Shown: piece by piece, positions 27,881 through 35,597 of the stretch | Numbering within the stretch: position 1 is the stretch's first letter | How the letters are laid out: the number at the start of each line of letters is the position of its first letter | DNA from: an uncultured Tenacibaculum sp. | GTDB taxonomy: Bacteria > Bacteroidota > Bacteroidia > Flavobacteriales > Flavobacteriaceae | NCBI GenBank assembly: GCA_947498055.1 | Contig: CANMJA010000020.1 | Span: forward strand, 17,169-81,168 | Length of the DNA: 64,000 bases | Direction of reading: 5' to 3' | Made by a program: the position numbers and the translations under genes | The notes under the pieces: model-generated | What the model was told of the DNA's origin: nothing | Database searches by the model: none | What the model saw: only the letters and a program-made list of their open reading frames with translations

Positions 27881-28659
27881 AATTTTACTTCGTAGTTTTT
27901 AATTAACAATTTATCTTTATCATAATACTGTGCTTCCCAAAAACCATTTTCTTTTTTTACCAACATACCATTTTTATCTTTTATAATAAATAAATGGGGG
28001 TACTGTGTTTTTAAAATTTTAAATACTACTTTAGGTTCTTTATCTACTAATTGAAAACCACCATTGTTTGCCTGAGCATATAAAGTTTCAAAATTTTCTT
28101 TCTTTCTAACTATGGTTCTTTTTGCATAAAAATCTTTGCTTACTTCTTTACCACTTATTACTTCTTTTTTAATTTTTTCTTCAGTATTAATTGCAGCAGA
28201 ATGTACGGTAGTTTGGTTCGTTTCTGTAGTAGTTGTTGGTTGGTATTTATAATTAAGTGTTTTTACCGATTGAAAAGACCTCCTTATAGCTTCATGATAG
28301 GCTTTCTTATACTCTTTTATTTTACTGGTTCCTTCTTTTGAAGTAAATAATATGTTATTAAAACAATCTTTTAAACTCAATTGTGTTTTGGTTGTAAACA
28401 TACCTGAATTATCTTTTAAACTAGCTGTAAGTGCTAAGCATTTATTTCTTGCTAAATCCTCTGGTAATTGTTCATCATTAAAAAATACGGTGAAATTATT
28501 TTTTTTAAGTAAAAACTTTACCAACGAATTGACTTGATATTTGTCTATTTTATTAAAACTTTCAAACTGTTTCGGAACAATTACATATTTATAATCATTT
28601 ATATTTTTCTGTGCTGAAATACTTATTGATACTAGTAAAAAAAGAAATATATTTTTCAT
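27877..28659 (-). CDS. Secreted protein of unknown function
   Basis: I do not recognise this 260-residue protein. It has a signal peptide (about residues 1-16, ending ISISAQ) and then a mixed alpha/beta region (about 20-130, YKYVIVPKQFESF and VNSLVKFLLKK), a threonine-rich linker (about 140-165) and a C-terminal region ending in a beta-rich FWEAQYYDKDKLLIKNYEV. It is the last gene of a minus-strand operon headed by yjjG, two bases after the DUF5723-like gene, which suggests an envelope role. Its 3' end overlaps rarA by 4 bases in convergent orientation. Confidence 0.75.
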   Translation of the reverse strand: MKNIFLFLLVSISISAQKNINDYKYVIVPKQFESFNKIDKYQVNSLVKFLLKKNNFTVFFNDEQLPEDLARNKCLALTASLKDNSGMFTTKTQLSLKDCFNNILFTSKEGTSKIKEYKKAYHEAIRRSFQSVKTLNYKYQPTTTTETNQTTVHSAAINTEEKIKKEVISGKEVSKDFYAKRTIVRKKENFETLYAQANNGGFQLVDKEPKVVFKILKTQYPHLFIIKDKNGMLVKKENGFWEAQYYDKDKLLIKNYEVKF

Positions 28660-28661
28660 TA

Positions 28662-30035
28662 TTATTTAAAAATCACATTAATACCTAATTGAAAAGATGC
28701 GTTATTTGCATTTGCAATATCGGAAAGTTTTAATACATTATCTACCATTCCATAAATATTTAGTTTCCATACATTAGCGGAAACTCCTAATCCAAAATTT
28801 GAATACGAAAAATCATCTATAGTATATGTTACTTTAGTATTCCAATTTTTAGTGATTTTTCTTTCATAAAAACCTGTAGCGGCAAATCTTGGACCTATTG
28901 GTTGAATAATAGAGTACAATTGTAAACCAACTGCATTGTCATAATAATCGTTAAATGACATATCTGCACAGTTTTCTTCTCTTCTAGACTTTCCAAAGCC
29001 ATGCTTAATAGCTGCATTAAATTTTATGGGTCTTAAAACAGTATAAGATTCTGTATTGTCTTTTCTAATTATGTTTGCATCAAAATCATCATTCAAATCT
29101 TGCCAATAATTTGGATTTGCAGCATCATATTGAAATTCAATCCCCGAAAAAAGATAATTTCCCTTGATAAAACCATTATTGGTATTCTCTGAATAACTAA
29201 TAAATCCAACATCTAATAAACTCGCTGCAATTTGTGTTTGATCGTTCATTTTATATGTAAATCCGATATCAAAACCTACTCCTAAATTTCCTCCCAAGAA
29301 AGTACTTCCGATTACTTCTCCTCCATCAATATCTACATCACCTTGGCTGTTATAAATGCCAGATGAATATGCTGTAACATCTAAATTATTGAAAGAATGC
29401 TCATAAATATTACTAGCCCCTAACCTAGTTGTAAAACTTCCTTGATTTCCTGTGGATGTTATATTTAGTGCTCCCGAATAAATTTTGAACCTAGCTCCAG
29501 CAATAAACTTCTCATTAAACTTTCTTGTTATTCCAGCATGAATAACTCCCAATACATCTATTTTTGCAGATAGTTTTGAAAACAAAAAGCTTTTATTTAT
29601 AAAACCTGCATTTCCATCTCTAATTAAAAATAAAAAATCTCTTGGAATGGTTATAAAAGCGTCTAATTCTGTATAATATCCTACGCTTAAATAATCTTTT
29701 TTATTCATCTGATAACCTCCATTAATTACTTCTATTTGAGAATTTACGTGTACATAATCATTCGTTCCTAAGTTATTTAATACTGTATTCAATTTTTGAT
29801 TAAAATCTAAATTATCGTTTCTAAATAAATCTGCTACTGTAAAACCAGACAAGCCTATATTTGCAGAAATTCCAGATAAAATCGGCACACCTACGTGATA
29901 TTTATATTCTGTTTCTGCACCCGGGTTTACTAATAAACCTTGGGGTATTTTATCAAAACCGTACAAAATTTGCTTGTTTTGAGTGGTTACTTTATAAACT
30001 ATTAGTGACAAAAAAATAACAAGAAACTTTTTCAT
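28662..30035 (-). CDS. Outer-membrane barrel protein, DUF5723-like
   Basis: This is a 457-residue predicted outer-membrane beta-barrel protein resembling DUF5723 proteins of Bacteroidota. A signal peptide (about 1-18) precedes LYGFDKIPQGLLVNPGAE, the typical opening. Glycine- and aromatic-rich strands follow (GGNLGVGFDIGFTYKM, AASLLDVGFISYSEN), ending in LGINVIFK. Function is unknown; the fold resembles FadL/PorV-like barrels, but I would not assign transport. It lies 4 bases after the lipoprotein gene and 2 bases before the secreted protein in one operon. Confidence 0.75.
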   Translation of the reverse strand: MKKFLVIFLSLIVYKVTTQNKQILYGFDKIPQGLLVNPGAETEYKYHVGVPILSGISANIGLSGFTVADLFRNDNLDFNQKLNTVLNNLGTNDYVHVNSQIEVINGGYQMNKKDYLSVGYYTELDAFITIPRDFLFLIRDGNAGFINKSFLFSKLSAKIDVLGVIHAGITRKFNEKFIAGARFKIYSGALNITSTGNQGSFTTRLGASNIYEHSFNNLDVTAYSSGIYNSQGDVDIDGGEVIGSTFLGGNLGVGFDIGFTYKMNDQTQIAASLLDVGFISYSENTNNGFIKGNYLFSGIEFQYDAANPNYWQDLNDDFDANIIRKDNTESYTVLRPIKFNAAIKHGFGKSRREENCADMSFNDYYDNAVGLQLYSIIQPIGPRFAATGFYERKITKNWNTKVTYTIDDFSYSNFGLGVSANVWKLNIYGMVDNVLKLSDIANANNASFQLGINVIFK

Positions 30036-30039
30036 AATT

Positions 30040-30585
30040 TTAATTTGCTCTGAAATAAAAAGTTCCAGCTGATTTAAACACTAATGAAGTAGGTACATTT
30101 ACATCTATAATAGATCCATCAGAACTAGGTAATAATGTTAGTCTTATTTGAATTTTTTTAGTTCTTAAAAAAGTAGCATTAGCAGCTACCATTATTTCTT
30201 CTTCTAAAGTAAAGTTTCTATTATTTGCATTTACATTTAAAACAATTGCATCATTAGTAAGGCCATCTGTTTCGTCTAAAAACAGGAATTCTAATCTAAA
30301 TTTTCTATTGAATTGATTATTAACTTCGAAATTTAAACGTACTCGCTCTAAATTTTCTCTCGCAGTATTATTATCTAATGCTGTAAACCTAGTAGTTTGA
30401 GAAATAGAGCCTACTTCTGTACCTGCTATTACCAAATCATTTTGAACAATATTTGATTTTAATAAAGCAACGGTAACAACAGGTTCGATTTTCACATCGT
30501 TTACTTGTTCAAAATCGATATTATCTACACATGCAGTAAAGGAAAAAGCAAGTACTATTAAATAAATTTTGAGAATGAACTTCAT
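30040..30585 (-). CDS. Small lipoprotein of unknown function
   Basis: This is a 181-residue protein with a lipoprotein signal ending AFSFTAC (lipid-anchored Cys at about residue 19), followed by a beta-sandwich-like region (VTVALLKSNIVQNDLVIAG, FRLEFLFLDETDGL) and a C-terminal KSAGTFYFRAN. No family is recognised. It is encoded between yjjG (30-base gap) and the DUF5723-like barrel (4-base gap), and is probably its periplasmic or surface partner. Confidence 0.75.
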   Translation of the reverse strand: MKFILKIYLIVLAFSFTACVDNIDFEQVNDVKIEPVVTVALLKSNIVQNDLVIAGTEVGSISQTTRFTALDNNTARENLERVRLNFEVNNQFNRKFRLEFLFLDETDGLTNDAIVLNVNANNRNFTLEEEIMVAANATFLRTKKIQIRLTLLPSSDGSIIDVNVPTSLVFKSAGTFYFRAN

Positions 30586-30615
30586 ATACTTTTATCTTAA
30601 TTTAACGGAATTGTA

Positions 30616-31299
30616 CTACAAAAATTGTCTTATTTCTAATAACGAACTTACACTTTTCACTTCTAAATTTGTTATTATTTCTTTTTCATTAAAAAAAATA
30701 GATTGCATTCCTATAGCCTTAGCTCCCAGAACATCTGCTTCATAACTATCTCCTATCATTATAGAATTTTCAATAGTCGCTTTTGCTTCTTTTATTGCAA
30801 AATCAAATACTCTTGGATTCGGCTTTTTTACTCCTACACTTTCAGAAGAAACAATAATATTGAAATACTTCTTAATTTTTGATTTTTCGAGCTTTAAGTT
30901 TTGAACTTCCTTAAAACCATTGGTAATTATATGCAACTCATATTTCGATTTTAAGTAATCTAATATTTCTATTGCTCCATCTATTAAATGATTATAATTT
31001 GGTAAATAATTAATATAATCTTCTGAAATTTGATGAATTACATCTTTACTTATTTCATATTCTAAAACATCAAAAGTATCTTTTAATCTTTTAAACCTTA
31101 AATCTGCTTTGCTTATTTTTTCTTCTCTATATAATTTCCAATAACTAAAGTTTATTGGTACATATGCATCTAAGAAAGAATCTAATGCTAACTTTATATT
31201 CTGTTCTTCAAAAATTTGTTGAAATGATAATCCTGAGTTCTTATCAAAATCCCAAAGTGTATGATCTAAATCGAAAAAAACATGTTTAATATTGTTCAT
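30616..31299 (-). CDS. yjjG: HAD-superfamily noncanonical pyrimidine nucleotidase, YjjG family
   Basis: This is a 227-residue HAD phosphatase. Motif I is FFDLDHTLWDF (nucleophile Asp at about 10), the motif II region is HIITNGFKEVQ, the motif III lysine lies in GVKKPNPRVF, and motif IV is MIGDSYEADVLGAK. The YjjG family dephosphorylates noncanonical and normal pyrimidine nucleoside 5'-monophosphates; the present substrate is inferred. The ATG at 31299 is chosen over a TTG two codons upstream because the HAD start aligns there. It heads an operon with three envelope genes and has a -7 box at 31311-31318. Confidence 0.87.
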   Translation of the reverse strand: MNNIKHVFFDLDHTLWDFDKNSGLSFQQIFEEQNIKLALDSFLDAYVPINFSYWKLYREEKISKADLRFKRLKDTFDVLEYEISKDVIHQISEDYINYLPNYNHLIDGAIEILDYLKSKYELHIITNGFKEVQNLKLEKSKIKKYFNIIVSSESVGVKKPNPRVFDFAIKEAKATIENSIMIGDSYEADVLGAKAIGMQSIFFNEKEIITNLEVKSVSSLLEIRQFL

Positions 31300-31310
31300 A
31301 GGCAAAAAAC

Positions 31311-31318
31311 CAAAAATA
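31311..31318 (-). promoter_or_regulatory. -7 box of the yjjG operon
   Basis: TATTTTTG on the minus strand (complement of 31311-31318) is a full match to TAnnTTTG, 11 bases upstream of the yjjG ATG. The leader would be only a few bases long. Confidence 0.5.
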
Positions 31319-31388
31319 ATGATATAAATTACATTCCTTTTACATTTATCTGTTAAAAAATGTATCTTGTGATTTTAAAAAACAGAAA

Positions 31389-32489
31389 TTGCAATTAACA
31401 GAGATATTTAATTTATTTTTAATTGTTAGTGCTATACATGGATTTGTGTTTAGCGCATTTCTTTTTCATCGTAATAATAAAGAAGAAAACAGTGTTATTT
31501 ATTTAAATGTAATGATTCTTGTTATTGCTTTAAATAATCTGCAATCTTGGCTATTAACTAAAGATATTCCTTTTTTACATTATATTCAAATACCTTGGCA
31601 TTTTTTAATTGCTCCTTTCTTTTATACTTTTTTAGTTAATTATTTAAAAATTAAAAATAGGTCGCTCCGTATTTTAAGAATGGTACTTCCTTTCTTTGTA
31701 ATTAGCATTCTATTACAAGTAGTTTATTTTTCTTTTATAAAAGGAACAACAACAGCTCTTGAATATGATTTTCTATATGAAAAGTACACTAGTTTTGAAG
31801 AAGTAGTTAGTTTTTTAATTTCTTTAAACATCTTTTTTTATTGTTTTCATCTTATAAAATACAAAAGCAACCTTTTTAATAATATTTTAAGTTTCGATAA
31901 TTTAAAATGGTTAAATAATTTCATCGTTTTAGGAGGTATTTCTTATCTATTATGGGCTACTGCTTTAGCTTTAAAATTTTATTTAAACTTTCAAAATTTT
32001 ATTACTTTCTTTTATCCTTTAAGGATTATGACTACTGTTTTAATTTATTGGTTAGGATATGAATTACTATTTATACTGAAACAAGTTAAAGAGAGAAAGG
32101 AAATAAGGGAAAAAGTTTTAATTACTACCTCTAAAGAAATTAAAAAGAAAAACCAACCGTTTAATAAGATTGAAGAATATATTCTTACCAATAGACGTTT
32201 TTTAGACAATCAATTAAGTTTAGAAACTTTAGCTAATGAATTACAAATGAGTGGCAGCAAACTTTCTAAACTGATAAATGAACAAACTTTAAATAGTTTT
32301 AATTATTTGATTAATGGTTATAGAGTAGAGTTTTCTAAAAAACTTTTAATAGATACTTCTTATAATAATTATACCATTACTTCTATAGCCTTAGAATCTG
32401 GTTTTAATTCTAAGTCTACCTTTTACAATGCTTTTAAAAAGTATACGGGTATTACTCCTACTCAATTTAAAGAAAATACTCTTTCCTAA
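31389..32489 (+). CDS. Membrane-anchored AraC-family transcriptional regulator
   Basis: This is a 366-residue regulator with two parts. Residues 1-230 contain about seven hydrophobic segments (IFNLFLIVSAIHGFVFSAF, WHFLIAPFFYTFLV, FFVISILLQVVYF), a membrane sensor. Residues 260-366 are an AraC-type double helix-turn-helix (LSLETLANELQMSGSKLSKL, then ITSIALESGFNSKSTFYNAF and the closing YTGITPTQFK). The start is a TTG at 31389, since the next ATG would remove the first membrane segment. It precedes two genes that carry near-identical upstream modules with direct repeats, so it probably controls them. The signal sensed is unknown; lipid state is a possibility. Confidence 0.85.
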   Translation: MQLTEIFNLFLIVSAIHGFVFSAFLFHRNNKEENSVIYLNVMILVIALNNLQSWLLTKDIPFLHYIQIPWHFLIAPFFYTFLVNYLKIKNRSLRILRMVLPFFVISILLQVVYFSFIKGTTTALEYDFLYEKYTSFEEVVSFLISLNIFFYCFHLIKYKSNLFNNILSFDNLKWLNNFIVLGGISYLLWATALALKFYLNFQNFITFFYPLRIMTTVLIYWLGYELLFILKQVKERKEIREKVLITTSKEIKKKNQPFNKIEEYILTNRRFLDNQLSLETLANELQMSGSKLSKLINEQTLNSFNYLINGYRVEFSKKLLIDTSYNNYTITSIALESGFNSKSTFYNAFKKYTGITPTQFKENTLS

Positions 32490-32491
32490 AA

Positions 32492-32574
32492 TGTCCTAAA
32501 ATCAGCAAAACTATCCTGTTTTCAGCATTTTGCTAAATTCTGGACATCGATTTTTTTTGCTGTTTTTAGTTTTG
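32492..32574 (+). promoter_or_regulatory. Operator/promoter module A (near copy of module B)
   Basis: This region is repeated at 33438-33520. It has two TCAGCA half-sites (32502-32507 and 32522-32527) exactly 20 bases apart, the palindromic AGCATTTTGCT, the shared TAAATTCTGGACA, and a -7 box TAGTTTTG (32567-32574). Similarity continues to the ATG at 32591. Direct half-sites about two helical turns apart are typical for AraC-family regulators. Confidence 0.65.
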
Positions 32575-32590
32575 AGAAAAACTTTTAATT

Positions 32591-33160
32591 ATGAAATATT
32601 TCTTAAAACAACCTTACATTAGATCGTTAGTTCTTGTTTCTTTTTTAGCATTTCAACTACAAATTTTATCACAAGAAAAACCTCGTGATATGAATTCATT
32701 AAAAAAACATGAGGTAAAAATAGATGCTTTTGACCTAGCTTTTCTCTCTACCCTAGATGTAAGTTATGAACGCATTAGTAATAATAATATGAGTTATGGA
32801 TTTTCTTTATTTTTTAACTTTAAAGAATTAGAAGGATATCCTGAAAAACAAGCTATTACTCCTTTTTTTAGAATCTACTTTTTTAATAAACAAGATTTTG
32901 GAGCTAAAGGTTTTTTTGTAGAAATTTTCTCAAAATTTGCCTCAGGAAACAATGAATATTTAAATACTTTATCTGGTTTAGATCTTGAAAAGGCTACTTA
33001 TTTTGATGTTGCTTTAGGCTTTAGCATTGGAAAAAAATGGGTTAATAAAAGTGGGTTTACTTTTGAAACTTCTATTGGAGGTGGTAGAAACTTAGGCTTA
33101 GATGAAAACTCTCCTAGCTTTATGTTTAGAGGTGGTTTTTCTTTAGGCTATCAATTTTAA
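32591..33160 (+). CDS. Small outer-membrane beta-barrel protein
   Basis: This is a 189-residue predicted outer-membrane protein. A signal peptide ends near QILSQ (residue 28), and then eight or so amphipathic strands follow (LSTLDVSYERISNNNMSYGF, FFRIYFFNKQDFG, GFFVEIFSKF, FMFRGGFSLGYQF with a terminal Phe). It resembles the DUF3575-like group of small barrels; no function is assigned. It lies just after the AraC regulator and uses operator module A. A terminator is found 230 bases downstream. Confidence 0.75.
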   Translation: MKYFLKQPYIRSLVLVSFLAFQLQILSQEKPRDMNSLKKHEVKIDAFDLAFLSTLDVSYERISNNNMSYGFSLFFNFKELEGYPEKQAITPFFRIYFFNKQDFGAKGFFVEIFSKFASGNNEYLNTLSGLDLEKATYFDVALGFSIGKKWVNKSGFTFETSIGGGRNLGLDENSPSFMFRGGFSLGYQF

Positions 33161-33391
33161 TAACTAAATAGTAAAAAATTTATCATTCGCTGGGGAATTA
33201 TAATAATTAAGGACGTTTATATAAGTATTTCTACACTTTTAAACATTGTGTAGGGTACTTTTATAAACAAAAAATTAATTCTAATTACGAAATTATTATC
33301 TAAAAAACACCTTATAAAACAAGGTTTATTACAAACAATATTAATCTGTTTTATAATGGTTTGAATTAGTATATCTTTTTATTTATTTCTT
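33161..33391. other. Noncoding stretch between the barrel gene and its terminator
   Basis: No reading frame of coding character, RNA gene or strong hairpin is seen. There is a weak inverted repeat (ACCTT...AAGGT near 33310-33330). Together with the terminator and module B it makes a 375-base interval between genes; it could be a 3' untranslated region. Confidence 0.5.
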
Positions 33392-33422
33392 AAGAGTGTT
33401 ACTTCGATTACACTCTTTTTAT
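33392..33422 (+). terminator. Terminator after the small barrel gene
   Basis: An 8-bp stem AAGAGTGT (33392-33399) pairs with ACACTCTT (33410-33417) and is followed by T-rich sequence. It separates the barrel gene from operator module B of the desaturase. Confidence 0.65.
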
Positions 33423-33437
33423 TTTCCTTAATAAAAC

Positions 33438-33520
33438 TATCCCAAAATCAGTAAACTCTTCCTATTTTCAGCATTTTGCTAAATTCTGGACACTGAAACT
33501 TTGTACTGTTTCTAGTTTTG
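33438..33520 (+). promoter_or_regulatory. Operator/promoter module B (near copy of module A)
   Basis: Half-sites TCAGTA (33448-33453) and TCAGCA (33468-33473) are again 20 bases apart, followed by the same palindrome AGCATTTTGCT, TAAATTCTGGACA and the -7 box TAGTTTTG (33513-33520), 15 bases before the desaturase ATG at 33536. Confidence 0.65.
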
Positions 33521-33535
33521 AAGAAACTTTTAATT

Positions 33536-34609
33536 ATGAAATTTAGAACATTTAAAACAATAAAACAGGAAAAGGAATTCTTTGTAACCGTACGAAAAAG
33601 AGTGCATGAAAAACTTAACGATACTAATTTTAAATATGGCGGATATGCTTTTTGGGCTAAAGGTCTTTTTTGGTCTCTTATTGCTTACGGGGCTTATTTT
33701 CTTTTATTTCAAACAAAAAATGACGTCATATTTTGGTTTTCTTTTCTTCTTTTTCAAATTGCAGGACTTTTAATTGGGTTTAGTTTTGGGCACGATGCTT
33801 CTCATAACACTGCTTTTAAAAATAAAAATGCCAATCATGTTTTACATTTTTTTAGTTTTTTAACGATTGGTATCGATCCGTTGTTATGGGGATTAAGACA
33901 TATTCGTTCGCATCATTTATATGCAAATGTGGAAGGAAGTGATATCGATATTGATAAAAATCCGTTTTTAAGACTTGCTCCATCACATCCTTGGTCTAAA
34001 AAACACACTTATCAGCATATATATGCTCCGTTTGTGTACATTCTAGCTTTATTACATTCTGTTTTTATGGGAGATTGGATCTATCTTTTTTCTAAAGAAT
34101 ATGACTGGATGCGGAATGGTGTTTCTAAAAAACATCTTTATGTTAGGTACTTTTTGTTTAAGGCTGTTTATTTTTCTATAGTTCTTATTTTACCTATTTT
34201 ATATACTCATTTCTCTATAGGTTTTATTATTACCACTTATATAACAACTTCTGCTTTTACTTCTTTACTATTTGTAGTAATGTTAGTAGGTACTCATTTT
34301 TTTTATGAAGCGGAATATTACCAACCTTTAAATAATGAATTAGAATCTTCTTGGGCAGTACATCAACTAAAAACAAGTTGCGATTGGAATCCTAATAACA
34401 AATTTGCTCGTTTTTTAAGCGGAGGCTCTAATTGTCATGCTGCACATCATTTATTCCCTAACATTTGTCATACTAACTACGACAGAATAAATAACATTAT
34501 AGAAGAAACTACTTCTGAGTTCGGATTTCCTTATCATAAAAAAACATTATTTGAAATGATGGTTTCTCATTTTAAGCATTTAAAAAGAATGGGACAGCAG
34601 GTTATATGA
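33536..34609 (+). CDS. Membrane fatty-acid desaturase
   Basis: This is a 357-residue di-iron integral-membrane desaturase that would introduce double bonds into acyl chains, affecting membrane fluidity. The three histidine boxes are intact: HDASH (86-90), HIRSHH (122-127) and CHAAHH (300-305, within the usual final box). Four or more hydrophobic segments are seen. It resembles acyl-lipid/linoleoyl-CoA-type desaturases; regiospecificity is not decidable. The ATG at 33536 is chosen because module B, including the TTTTAATTATGAAAT stretch, is conserved with module A up to this codon; an upstream TTG start lies inside the -7 box. Confidence 0.88.
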   Translation: MKFRTFKTIKQEKEFFVTVRKRVHEKLNDTNFKYGGYAFWAKGLFWSLIAYGAYFLLFQTKNDVIFWFSFLLFQIAGLLIGFSFGHDASHNTAFKNKNANHVLHFFSFLTIGIDPLLWGLRHIRSHHLYANVEGSDIDIDKNPFLRLAPSHPWSKKHTYQHIYAPFVYILALLHSVFMGDWIYLFSKEYDWMRNGVSKKHLYVRYFLFKAVYFSIVLILPILYTHFSIGFIITTYITTSAFTSLLFVVMLVGTHFFYEAEYYQPLNNELESSWAVHQLKTSCDWNPNNKFARFLSGGSNCHAAHHLFPNICHTNYDRINNIIEETTSEFGFPYHKKTLFEMMVSHFKHLKRMGQQVI

Positions 34610-34731
34610 TCACCTCTATTTTTTTCCTATTCAAAAAACAGGAAAATTTTCATCTCTTATAATTACCATAAAACTTTTTACCCCAGTTAAAAGCAATTTA
34701 AATTTTTTAAAATATTTATATACTTAAAATT

Positions 34732-35337
34732 ATGTCAAAAAAAATAACCTATATCATAATCGTATTTTCTATTTTCTTTCTCATAGGTACTAAAAATAGT
34801 GCTAGTCAAAATAATAAAACAAGTAACTTTATTTCTTTCCATCCATCAGAAACAAAAAAAACAAACGGACTAGGAATTAAATATGACTTTGGTCCTAATT
34901 CTAATAACAATTACAAAATTAATGGACTTGGACTTGGTGTGGGACCTTTAGGTATTTTCATGCCTTTTTTAACGCTCATACATGCTTTCGAGTTTCAAGG
35001 AACTCCATTTAGCGAAGATTATTCTAAAGGTAATTTCAATACTGTAAACGGAATAGATATAAGTCTTTACAATCCGCATAAAACAAAAATAAACGGTGTA
35101 GAAATAAATTTTTCTGGTGGTTTTGGCTCAGTAGTAAATGGTGTTTCTTTAGGTTTGGTTAACAATCATTATGAAGTTAAAGGCTTAGAATTAGGATTAT
35201 TAAGAAATAAAAGTAATAAATGTAGAGGCGTTCAAATAGGATTAATAAATAAATGTAATAATTTAAAAGGTTTACAAATTGGTTTATGGAATATAAATCA
35301 AACCAAAAGTTTACCCTTAATAAATTGGGTTTTATAA
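34732..35337 (+). CDS. Secreted surface-repeat protein (LA_2272-like)
   Basis: This is a 201-residue exported protein. A signal peptide ends near NSASQ (residue 26), and a repeated pattern of INGLGLG, VNGIDIS, INGVEIN, VNGVSLGLVNN, VKGLELGLLRN, RGVQIGLINK and KGLQIGLWN follows, about 20-24 residues per unit. This matches the LA_2272-type surface repeat proteins of Bacteroidota and Leptospira. The end (SLPLINW) is typical. Function is unknown. It lies 122 bases after the desaturase with no shared upstream module. Confidence 0.75.
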   Translation: MSKKITYIIIVFSIFFLIGTKNSASQNNKTSNFISFHPSETKKTNGLGIKYDFGPNSNNNYKINGLGLGVGPLGIFMPFLTLIHAFEFQGTPFSEDYSKGNFNTVNGIDISLYNPHKTKINGVEINFSGGFGSVVNGVSLGLVNNHYEVKGLELGLLRNKSNKCRGVQIGLINKCNNLKGLQIGLWNINQTKSLPLINWVL

Positions 35338-35377
35338 AAACGATTAAAAAAACCGTTGTGCTTTTGAAATAAAATTC

Positions 35378-35496
35378 TGTCAATTCGAATGGTCTTTCGG
35401 AATAAAATGGAGAAAAATTGTATCGAAAATCCTAACTTTTGTTCTAAAATAGTTCTCGATACACTTTTTACTACCTCAAAAGTACTCGAACTGACA
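35378..35496. repeat. Palindromic intergenic element
   Basis: The ends TGTCAATTCGAAT and ACTCGAACTGACA are imperfect inverted repeats, with a second inner pair (ATTGTATCGA and TCTCGATACA). The whole could fold into a long hairpin with a bulge. I recall similar 'CTCGAACTGACA' palindromes as dispersed repeats in flavobacterial genomes, but could not check. There is no coding content; short frames across it are by-products of the palindrome. Confidence 0.65.
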
Positions 35497-35553
35497 TTTA
35501 GTGCTATTAAAATTCCTAAATGCACAACTGGTTAAAAAAATTAATCTACTTTT

Positions 35554-35585
35554 AAAGGCGTTATTTTTATAGCGCCTTTATTTAA
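35554..35585 (+). terminator. Hairpin terminator upstream of the glycosyltransferase gene
   Basis: A 10-bp stem with one G-T pair, AAAGGCGTTA (35554-35563) with TAGCGCCTTT (35570-35579), has a 6-base loop. The T-tract is short. It most likely ends the transcript of the surface-repeat gene. Confidence 0.6.
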
Positions 35586-35597
35586 AAAGTACATTAT

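Noticed and set aside
35298..35525. Minus-strand open frame of 75 codons over the palindromic element
   Set aside because: It is generated by the inverted repeat; the translation has no recognisable features and overlaps another gene's end.
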